Source: Clostridia bacterium
GTDB lineage: Bacteria > Bacillota > Clostridia > Oscillospirales > CAG-272
Length of the DNA stretch: 6,695 nucleotides
Direction of reading: 5' to 3'
NCBI GenBank assembly: GCA_017420845.1
Contig: JAFQOC010000358.1
Span: 1 to 6,695, forward strand
The position numbers were made by a program, and so were the translations under genes. Under the pieces are notes generated by a model. The model saw nothing but the letters and a program-made list of their open reading frames with translations, was not told where the DNA came from and searched no databases. Of the stretch, positions 1 to 5,304 are shown piece by piece; positions within the stretch are counted from its first letter, which is position 1, and every line of letters begins with the position of its first letter.

Positions 1-1789
1 CCTGTCCGACCCTCAGAAGGGCGGACCCCTTCCCGGGAAGGATTACACCTCAAAATCGGATCCTTCCCTCGAAACCGAAACCGACACCCCCCGAGAAGCC
101 CCCGTGGAGCTGAGCCTGATTGAGTGGCGGTCCGACGGTTCCAACGACGGCTTCACGACCCTGACCCGGGGAGATTCCATGGGGATCAACAGGATTCAGC
201 TCCGATTGACCTTTTCCGAGAAGCCTGTCTCGGTGGCTGTCCGAATCAACGGCGTGGAGGTTGAGGTGATCAAGGTCCTGAATTTTGCCTTCGTTCATGC
301 CGAGATCATTAACGGCGATCATGAGATGGAAATCACCGTAACTCATGCGTGCGGCACCGCCGTGGAGACGGTGCCGTTCACGGTGGATGGCTCTGCGTCC
401 TATCCTGCCGTTCATCTGGAGGCTCCCCAAGACCTGCTTCGGGGGGAGACCGCCGATCTGACCGTCAGGGGGCAGAATCCGGAGAATCTGGATAGCCTGA
501 CCCTGACTCTGAACGTTCACTCCTCCTTCCTCGTGGAGGACGTGATTCTGGCTGACGGTATTTCGGGCATGTACATGCGGTACCGTGGCACCTTGGTGAT
601 CGTAGCCAAGGTGGCGGATGCCTCCGCTGTGACCGATGGCCTTCTGGCTACCGTCCGTGTCAGAACGCCTGTGAATGTGGACGCCGATGGCCTGGACTGG
701 TCTATTCGCTCCTGTGAGGCCGTCATGAACCGATCCGACGGCATGGGGGACGGCGACAACTTTGTGGGAAGCGTGGATCTGACCATCCCCGAGGTCGGCG
801 TGTCCTACCCTTACTCCATTGAGACCTCCGACGTAGCGTACGTGGGCGCGGATCACGCCCTGCGTGTCAGGCACTACGACGGCACCTATGCCGCTGATAT
901 GGGGATCTACACTCTCATGGACGGTGAGCACGTGCTCATTGGCAGAACCGACGGAGACGGCCGTCTGGTGACCTCCTATTTCGATGTCGGAGGCAGCTAC
1001 GGCGTCTACGTTATGGTTGGTGATGATATCCTGTCCGAGACCGTCCGGATTGATTGCCTGCCCCACGAGGGGGAGCACGACTTCCGTCTGAGCTTCGAGA
1101 TCGGTTGCCTGATCTGTGACTATTGCGACGCCCGCGCGGATGTGACGACCTACGTCGGCCCCGTTCGGGATGGCGAAGATCTCAAGTTCCTGTCGGGGGG
1201 CGTCTTCAAGGCCGGCTGGCAGGTTCACATGGGGAAGACCTACTACCTCCTGCCTGACAAGCTGACGGCTGTGGACGGCGAGGTGGAGATCGGCGGCTAC
1301 ACCTACCTGTTCGAGGACTACACACTGAAGCTCGGCGCGTGGTTTGAGCGCGACGGCGTGAGGATGCTGAAGTGGGCCGGCGTGACCCAAAGGCAGACCT
1401 GGATTACCATGGACGGCAAGACCTACTACTTTAATTCCGACGGCGGGTATCTGACCGGTGTGACGCAGGCTCCCGTCGTGTACGACGGCGTGACCGTGAT
1501 GGAGTATCACAGGTTCGACCAAAGCGGTGTTCATCAGGGCAGATTGGCCGACGGCTTGTACGTGGATGACGAGCTCATCGTGTATACCGTGAACGGTATT
1601 GCCCGGCATATGGGTTTGGTGCGGGACGATGAGGGGAACTTCTACTACATCAGCAGCTCCTGCGAGGGGATCCGTAATACGACCCGCTACGTCGATTCCG
1701 CTTGGACCAACGGGCTCCTGCCTGCCGGTACCTACACCTTCGGTATGGACGGCAGGATGATCGACCCTCCTGAGATCCGGGAGGGATGA
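1..1789 (+). CDS. Large multidomain surface protein, C-terminal part (cohesin-like and cell-wall-binding-type repeats), 5' truncated by window edge
   Basis: The reading frame is open from base 2 to the TGA at 1787-1789 (595 residues). A GTG at 104 is in frame but has no ribosome binding site and sits inside a P/T/E/K-rich linker (2-103), so the true start lies off the left edge. Numbering residues from that GTG, a beta-rich domain (about 1-97) is followed by a cohesin-like beta-sandwich (about 100-230, with a 'LATVRVRT' strand), another Ig- or CNA-B-like domain (about 233-317) and a Cys/His cluster (C318, H321, H325, C335, C338, C341). Then come degenerate aromatic/glycine repeats (about 360-555) such as 'MDGKTYYFNSDGGYLTG' and a closing 'NGLLPAGTYTFGMDGRMI' unit. 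Such architecture is typical of exported clostridial envelope proteins. No membrane anchor or sortase motif occurs at the C-terminus, so the repeats would be the attachment device. The N-terminal activity is unknown. Nine bases separate it from capE, suggesting co-transcription. Confidence 0.85.
   Translation, partial: LSDPQKGGPLPGKDYTSKSDPSLETETDTPREAPVELSLIEWRSDGSNDGFTTLTRGDSMGINRIQLRLTFSEKPVSVAVRINGVEVEVIKVLNFAFVHAEIINGDHEMEITVTHACGTAVETVPFTVDGSASYPAVHLEAPQDLLRGETADLTVRGQNPENLDSLTLTLNVHSSFLVEDVILADGISGMYMRYRGTLVIVAKVADASAVTDGLLATVRVRTPVNVDADGLDWSIRSCEAVMNRSDGMGDGDNFVGSVDLTIPEVGVSYPYSIETSDVAYVGADHALRVRHYDGTYAADMGIYTLMDGEHVLIGRTDGDGRLVTSYFDVGGSYGVYVMVGDDILSETVRIDCLPHEGEHDFRLSFEIGCLICDYCDARADVTTYVGPVRDGEDLKFLSGGVFKAGWQVHMGKTYYLLPDKLTAVDGEVEIGGYTYLFEDYTLKLGAWFERDGVRMLKWAGVTQRQTWITMDGKTYYFNSDGGYLTGVTQAPVVYDGVTVMEYHRFDQSGVHQGRLADGLYVDDELIVYTVNGIARHMGLVRDDEGNFYYISSSCEGIRNTTRYVDSAWTNGLLPAGTYTFGMDGRMIDPPEIREG
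404..793 (+). other. Cohesin-like beta-sandwich domain within the surface protein
   Basis: The segment opens with 'YPAVHLEAP' and continues with alternating hydrophobic strands ('ADLTVRG', 'LTLTLNVHSSF', 'GTLVIVAKVAD', 'LLATVRVRTP') before ending near 'SVDLTIPEV'. This order resembles cohesin and related carbohydrate-binding folds: a strand describing a property, a 'value changes over a range' loop, then an L-A-x-V/I-x-F/V strand. It is recognised by eye from strand pattern only. A generic Ig-like or big-repeat fold is the main alternative. No dockerin is visible in this part of the protein. Confidence 0.4.
1055..1126 (+). other. Cys/His cluster (possible zinc knuckle or disulphide-bonded linker)
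   Basis: Across 24 residues lie the spacings C-x2-H-x3-H-x9-C-x2-C-x2-C, ending in 'GCLICDYC'. Cys/His-rich linkers with a CxxC pair are seen in large clostridial extracellular proteins between Ig-like domains and C-terminal repeats. The rest of the visible protein has very few cysteines, so the clustering is not chance composition. Whether it binds metal or forms disulphides cannot be told from sequence. Confidence 0.5.
1181..1768 (+). repeat. Degenerate cell-wall-binding-type (choline/glucan-binding-like) protein repeats
   Basis: These are protein-level repeats of the W/G...GKxYYF...G type. Units are visible at 1214-1249 ('GWQVHMGKTYYL'), 1283-1342 ('VEIGGYTYLFEDYTLKLGAW'), 1397-1462 ('TWITMDGKTYYF' followed by 'NSDGGYLTGV'), a weaker unit near 1481-1546, and a terminal block 1553-1762 ending 'NGLLPAGTYTFGMDGRMI'. 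The units diverge strongly, with no obvious DNA-level repetition. In the CW-binding repeat family such units form a beta-solenoid that binds choline-teichoic acid or glucans. The ligand here is unknown. Confidence 0.7.
1779..1785 (+). promoter_or_regulatory. Ribosome binding site of capE inside the preceding gene
   Basis: GGGAGGG ends 13 nt before ATG 1799, a longer spacing than optimal. It is embedded in the last codons of the surface-protein gene, so translation of that gene would run over it. This arrangement fits translational coupling. No better start with a closer site exists, because the frame is closed immediately upstream by the preceding TGA. Confidence 0.5.
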
Positions 1790-1798
1790 AGATCAGCT

Positions 1799-2851
1799 AT
1801 GTCACTGTATACGGGACAGACCCTGCTCATCTCCGGCGGTACCGGCTCCTTCGGTAACGCCGTTCTCAACCGCTTCCTCCGCACCGATATCGGAGAGATC
1901 CGTATTTTTTCCCGCGACGAGAAGAAGCAGGACGATATGCGCCACGAGTTTCAGGCCAAAATGCCTGACGTGGCTGAAAAGATCAAGTATTACATCGGCG
2001 ACGTCCGTGATATCGCTTCCGTACGCAACGCCATGCACGGGGTGGACTTCATTTTCCACGCCGCCGCCCTCAAGCAGGTGCCCTCCTGCGAATTTTTCCC
2101 CATCGAGGCGGTCAAGACCAACGTGCTTGGCACCGAGAACCTCCTCACCGCCGCCATCGAGGCAGGGGTGAGGAGCATCGTCTGCCTGTCTACCGATAAG
2201 GCCGCCTATCCCGTCAACGCCATGGGTACCTCCAAGGCCATGATGGAAAAGGTCATCGTGGCTAAGGCCCGCACCGTCTCCCCCGACAAGACCAGGATCA
2301 TGTGCACCCGTTACGGCAACGTCATGTGCTCCCGCGGCTCCGTCATTCCCCTGTGGATCGACCAGATCCGCGCCGGCAGCCCCATCACCGTTACCGACGG
2401 CAATATGACCCGCTTTATCATGTCTCTGGAAGAGGCGGTGGATCTGGTGCTCTTCGCCTTTGAGCACGGCCGAAGCGGTGACATTCTGGTCCGGAAGGCC
2501 CCCGCCTGCACCATTCAGACCCAGGCCGAGGCGGTCTGCGAGCTGTTTGGCGGCGACAAGGAGAGCATCAGGGTCATCGGCATCCGCCACGGCGAGAAGA
2601 TGTACGAGACTCTGCTCACCAATGAGGAGTGCGCGCGTGCCATTGACATGGGGGATTTCTACCGTGTCCCCTGCGATAGGCGCGGGTTGAATTACGATCA
2701 GTATTTCATTCAGGGCGACGCCGACCGCAACCCCCTCACCGAATTCAACTCCAACAACACCAAGCTGTTGAACGTGGAGGAGACCAAGGCAAAGATCGCC
2801 TCCCTGGCCTACATTCAGGACGAGCTGGCCAAGTGGGGGGAAGTAAGATGA
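1799..2851 (+). CDS. capE: CapE/FnlA-type UDP-N-acetylglucosamine 4,6-dehydratase/5-epimerase (inverting)
   Basis: At 350 residues it is close to the family's usual ~340. This cytoplasmic extended SDR enzyme catalyses the first step from UDP-GlcNAc to UDP-L-FucNAc (NADP-dependent 4,6-dehydration with C5, and in the pathway C3, epimerisation). The sequence shows a Rossmann motif G13-x2-G16-x2-G19 ('GGTGSFG'), 'FSRDEKKQDDMRHEF' (37-51), the family block 'HAAALKQVPSCEFFPIEAV' (87-105), 'STDKA' (131-135) with the catalytic Asp/Lys pair, and 'MGTSK' (142-146), where Met replaces the usual SDR YxxxK tyrosine, as is characteristic of this subfamily. The CapE-specific C-terminal part follows ('RHGEKMYETLLTNEE', then 'LNYDQYF'). 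The start is ATG 1799. A GGGAGGG lies 13 nt upstream (1779-1785), inside the end of the preceding gene. It overlaps capF by 4 bp. Confidence 0.95.
   Translation: MSLYTGQTLLISGGTGSFGNAVLNRFLRTDIGEIRIFSRDEKKQDDMRHEFQAKMPDVAEKIKYYIGDVRDIASVRNAMHGVDFIFHAAALKQVPSCEFFPIEAVKTNVLGTENLLTAAIEAGVRSIVCLSTDKAAYPVNAMGTSKAMMEKVIVAKARTVSPDKTRIMCTRYGNVMCSRGSVIPLWIDQIRAGSPITVTDGNMTRFIMSLEEAVDLVLFAFEHGRSGDILVRKAPACTIQTQAEAVCELFGGDKESIRVIGIRHGEKMYETLLTNEECARAIDMGDFYRVPCDRRGLNYDQYFIQGDADRNPLTEFNSNNTKLLNVEETKAKIASLAYIQDELAKWGEVR
2836..2843 (+). promoter_or_regulatory. Ribosome binding site of capF
   Basis: A G-rich Shine-Dalgarno-like stretch (GGGGGAAG) directly before ATG 2848 selects this ATG over the GTG at 2833. 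Together with the ATGA overlap it indicates translational coupling to capE. Confidence 0.6.
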
Positions 2852-4044
2852 ACATTCTTATTACAGGAGCCCGGGGCTTCGTAGGGAAGAACCTCGCCGC
2901 CGCTCTCAAAAATATCGCCGAGGGAAAGGACCGCACCCATCCCGCCCTCTCCATTGGGGAGTTGTATCTGTACGATCTGGACACGGATCCTGCCCTTTTG
3001 GACGGGTACTGCCAAAAGGCCGACTTTGTCTTCCATCTGGCGGGGGTCAACCGTCCCAAGGATCCCGCCGAGTTCATGGCGGGGAACTTTGGCTTCTCCT
3101 CCACCCTGCTGGAGACCCTGAAGAAGCATAAGAACACCTGCCCCGTGGTGCTGTCCTCCTCCATCCAGGCCACCCTCATCGGCCGTTACGACAGCGACTA
3201 CGGCCGCAGTAAGAAGGCGGGGGAGGAGCTGTTCTTCGGCTACGCCGCCGAGACGGGGGCTACGGTCTATATCTACCGCTTCCCCAACCTTTTCGGCAAG
3301 TGGTGCCGCCCCAACTACAACAGCGCGGTGGCTACCTTCTGCAACAACATCGCCAATGACCTGCCCATCACGGTCAGCGACCCCGCTGAGGAACTGGAGC
3401 TTCTGTACATCGACGATCTCGTGGACGAAATGCTCTGCGCTCTGGAGGGCTCCCCCCACCGCTGTGAGTTTGACGGTATCAAGACGGTGCTCACTCCCGA
3501 CGGAGACTTTTGCGCCGCACCCGTCAGCCACCGTGTGACGCTGGGGGAAATCGTCCGCCTGCTGGAGTCCTTCCGTGACCAGCCGAGAACCCTCGCCATG
3601 CCTGAGATTCCCTACGGCTCCTTTGCCAAGAAGCTGTATTCCACCTACCTGTCCTACCTTCCTTGCGAGAAGATCTGTTTCCCCTTGAAGATGAACCGCG
3701 ATGCCCGCGGCTCCTTCACCGAGCTTCTGCGAAGCGACAAGTGGGGGCAGGTTTCGGTAAACATCTCTAAGCCCGGCATCACCAAGGGCCAACACTGGCA
3801 TCATACCAAATGGGAGCTTTTCACGGTAGTGGCGGGTCACGGCCTCATACGGCTCCGCAGGATCGGCACCGACGAGGTGCTGAGCTTTGAGGTGAGCGGC
3901 GACAGGCTCGAGACCGTCCATATGCTCCCCGGCTACGCCCACAGCATCATCAACCTGTCGGACACCGAGGATCTGGTAACCGTCATGTGGGCGAGTGAGT
4001 GCTTTGATCCGGGCAAGCCCGATACGTTTTTTGAGATGGTATGA
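2848..4044 (+). CDS. capF: CapF-type bifunctional SDR reductase/cupin epimerase for UDP-L-FucNAc synthesis
   Basis: The product has 398 residues against about 369 in Staphylococcus aureus CapF. In the CapF family the cupin domain epimerises C3 of the CapE product and the SDR domain reduces the C4 ketone with NADPH, giving UDP-L-6-deoxy-TalNAc. Visible are the dinucleotide motif G7-x2-G10-x2-G13 ('TGARGFVG'), 'HLAGVNRPKD' (63-72), 'LSSSIQAT' (102-109), catalytic Y118-x3-K122, 'YIYRFPNLFGKWCRPNYNS', the domain junction 'LYSTYLSYLP' and 'GSFTELLRSDKWGQVSVN'. The cupin metal-site block 'ITKGQHWHHTKWELF' (H316, H318, H319, E323) follows, then the family C-terminus 'FDPGKPDTFFEMV'. The start is ATG 2848, in an ATGA overlap with the capE stop and preceded by GGGGGAAG. 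An in-frame GTG at 2833 would destroy that ribosome binding site and add five non-family residues. It overlaps capG by 4 bp. Confidence 0.95.
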   Translation: MNILITGARGFVGKNLAAALKNIAEGKDRTHPALSIGELYLYDLDTDPALLDGYCQKADFVFHLAGVNRPKDPAEFMAGNFGFSSTLLETLKKHKNTCPVVLSSSIQATLIGRYDSDYGRSKKAGEELFFGYAAETGATVYIYRFPNLFGKWCRPNYNSAVATFCNNIANDLPITVSDPAEELELLYIDDLVDEMLCALEGSPHRCEFDGIKTVLTPDGDFCAAPVSHRVTLGEIVRLLESFRDQPRTLAMPEIPYGSFAKKLYSTYLSYLPCEKICFPLKMNRDARGSFTELLRSDKWGQVSVNISKPGITKGQHWHHTKWELFTVVAGHGLIRLRRIGTDEVLSFEVSGDRLETVHMLPGYAHSIINLSDTEDLVTVMWASECFDPGKPDTFFEMV

Positions 4045-5231
4045 TCATGAACTTGAAACTGAATTACAGCGATATTCAATTCAAAAATGACGGCCGCCTC
4101 AAGCTGCTCATCATCGTAGGCACACGCCCCGAGATCATCCGCTTGGCCGCCGTCATCACCAAGTGCCGCAAGTATTTCGACTGCATGCTGGCTCACACGG
4201 GTCAGAACTACGACTATAATCTCAACGGCGTGTTCTTCAAGGACTTGAAGCTGGCCCCCCCCGAGGTCTGCATGGACGCCGTGGGTGACGATCCGGGAGC
4301 CACCGTGGGCAACATTATCAATTGCTCCTACAAGCTCATGAAGCAGATCAAGCCCGACGCCCTTCTGATTCTGGGGGACACCAACTCCTGCCTGTCGGCC
4401 ATCGCCGCCAAGAGATTGCATATTCCCATCTTTCACATGGAGGCGGGCAACCGCTGTAAGGACGAGTGCCTTCCCGAGGAGACCAACCGCCGTATCGTGG
4501 ACATCATCTCCGACGTGAATCTGGCCTACTCCGAGCATGCCCGCCGCTACCTCCACGAGTGCGGGCTTCCCAAGGAGCGCATCTTCGTCACCGGCTCTCC
4601 TATGGCCGAGGTGCTCCGCAACAACCTCGACAACATCAGAAAGAGCGATATTCTGATCCGTCTGGGTCTTGAGCCAAAGAAATACATTCTCCTCTCTGCC
4701 CACAGGGAGGAGAACATCGACACCGAAAAGAATTTCGTCAGCCTTTTTGCCGCCATCAACAGGATGGCCGAAAGGTATGACATCCCCATCCTTTACTCCT
4801 GCCACCCCCGCAGCCGCAACCGTCTGGCCGCCGGCGGGTTTGAGCCGGATAGACGCGTCATCCGTCACGAGCCTCTGGGCTTTCACGACTACAACCACCT
4901 CCAGATGAACGCCTTCTGCGTGGTATCCGACAGCGGTACCCTCCCCGAGGAGTCCAGCTTCTTTACCTCCATTGGAAACCCCTTCCCCGCGGTTTCCATT
5001 CGCACCTCCACCGAGCGCCCCGAGGCCCTGGACAAGGCCTGCTTCGTTCTGGCGGGCATTGACGAGAAGGGGCTTTTGCAAGCCGTGGACATGGCGGTTG
5101 CCATGACTGAGGACGGTAATCACGGCATCCCCGTACCCGACTACACCGAGGAGCTGGTCTCCACCAAGGTGGTCAAGATCATCCAGTCCTACACGGGGGT
5201 GGTGGACAAGATGGTCTGGCGAAAGTACTGA
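4041..5231 (+). CDS. capG: CapG/FnlC-type UDP-N-acetyl-L-fucosamine synthase (non-hydrolysing UDP-HexNAc 2-epimerase family)
   Basis: The product has 396 residues. It should perform the last step, C2 epimerisation of the CapF product to UDP-L-FucNAc. The sequence shows the GT-B-fold 2-epimerase signatures: 'VGTRPEIIR' (26-34), 'HTGQNYDYN' (52-60), 'LILGDTNS' (109-116), 'HMEAGNR' (132-138), 'LPEETNRRIVD' (144-154), 'TGSP' (184-187), 'SAHREEN' (219-225), 'CHPR' (254-257) and 'SDSGTLPEE' (296-304). 'HMEAGNRCKDE' with 'SDSGTLPEESS' resembles the CapG/FnlC/WbpI-type branch more than WecB/MnaA, and the capE-capF context supports this. ATG 4041 overlaps the capF stop (ATGA), while a second in-frame ATG at 4047 is equally possible. 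The upstream ribosome binding site is weak (GAGATGG), so coupling to capF translation probably matters. WecB-like activity is the main alternative and unlikely here. Confidence 0.93.
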   Translation: MIMNLKLNYSDIQFKNDGRLKLLIIVGTRPEIIRLAAVITKCRKYFDCMLAHTGQNYDYNLNGVFFKDLKLAPPEVCMDAVGDDPGATVGNIINCSYKLMKQIKPDALLILGDTNSCLSAIAAKRLHIPIFHMEAGNRCKDECLPEETNRRIVDIISDVNLAYSEHARRYLHECGLPKERIFVTGSPMAEVLRNNLDNIRKSDILIRLGLEPKKYILLSAHREENIDTEKNFVSLFAAINRMAERYDIPILYSCHPRSRNRLAAGGFEPDRRVIRHEPLGFHDYNHLQMNAFCVVSDSGTLPEESSFFTSIGNPFPAVSIRTSTERPEALDKACFVLAGIDEKGLLQAVDMAVAMTEDGNHGIPVPDYTEELVSTKVVKIIQSYTGVVDKMVWRKY

Positions 5232-5304
5232 TCATTCCCCATACGTCATTTTCACTCGCCGCAAGGGGCCGCTTCGCGGGATACCCCTTCCCATCACATG
5301 TGCT
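5232..5304 (+). other. Intergenic spacer between the capEFG cassette and the fliB-like gene
   Basis: This 73-bp gap is the only spacer of any size in the window. It holds a GC-rich inverted repeat (listed separately) and a CACATGTG palindrome (5295-5302) three bases before the next start codon. I see no convincing -35/-10 pair and no purine-rich ribosome binding site before ATG 5305. Confidence 0.6.
5263..5289 (+). other. GC-rich inverted repeat (stem-loop), possible end of the cap operon
   Basis: AAGGGG (5263-5268) pairs with CCCCTT (5284-5289). Inside, CCGC (5269-5272) pairs with GCGG (5276-5279) around a TTC loop, leaving a GATA bulge (5280-5283). The nested stem is stable-looking, but no T-run follows (next bases CCCATC), so it is not a canonical Rho-independent terminator. 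It could be an attenuating hairpin, an mRNA 3'-end stabiliser or coincidence. Confidence 0.4.

Noticed and set aside
104..106. GTG as the true start of the surface protein
   Set aside because: The frame is open back to the window edge, the upstream residues form a typical inter-domain linker, and no ribosome binding site or signal peptide follows.
50..1609. Very long minus-strand open frame opposite the surface-protein gene
   Set aside because: It is an antisense shadow created by G/C-biased third codon positions. The conceptual protein is low in complexity (rich in V, G, H, A), has no recognisable domain and no ribosome binding site, while the plus strand has clear domains.
1181..1768. Tandem DNA repeat or CRISPR-like array
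   Set aside because: The similarity is only at protein level, the units are irregular and diverged, and no repeat/spacer pattern exists.
1787..1801. In-frame fusion of the surface protein with CapE by TGA read-through (both are in the same frame, three codons apart)
   Set aside because: An exported surface protein fused to a cytoplasmic sugar-nucleotide enzyme makes little biological sense. CapE has a normal N-terminus with its own upstream GGGAGGG, and no recoding signal is apparent.
1802..2590. Minus-strand open frame opposite capE
   Set aside because: Shadow of a gene whose plus-strand product matches a known family end to end. The antisense product is G/H/D/A-rich without motifs.
2833..2835. 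GTG 2833 as the start of capF
   Set aside because: It would place five non-family residues before the conserved MNILITGA start and would use up the Shine-Dalgarno stretch that serves ATG 2848.
2815..5123. Two long minus-strand open frames opposite capF and capG (2815-3942 and 3933-5123)
   Set aside because: Same codon-bias artefact: both sense genes carry intact catalytic motifs and neither antisense product resembles a protein family.
5263..5289. Canonical Rho-independent terminator after capG
   Set aside because: A stem is present but no T-tract follows it, so it is reported only as an inverted repeat.
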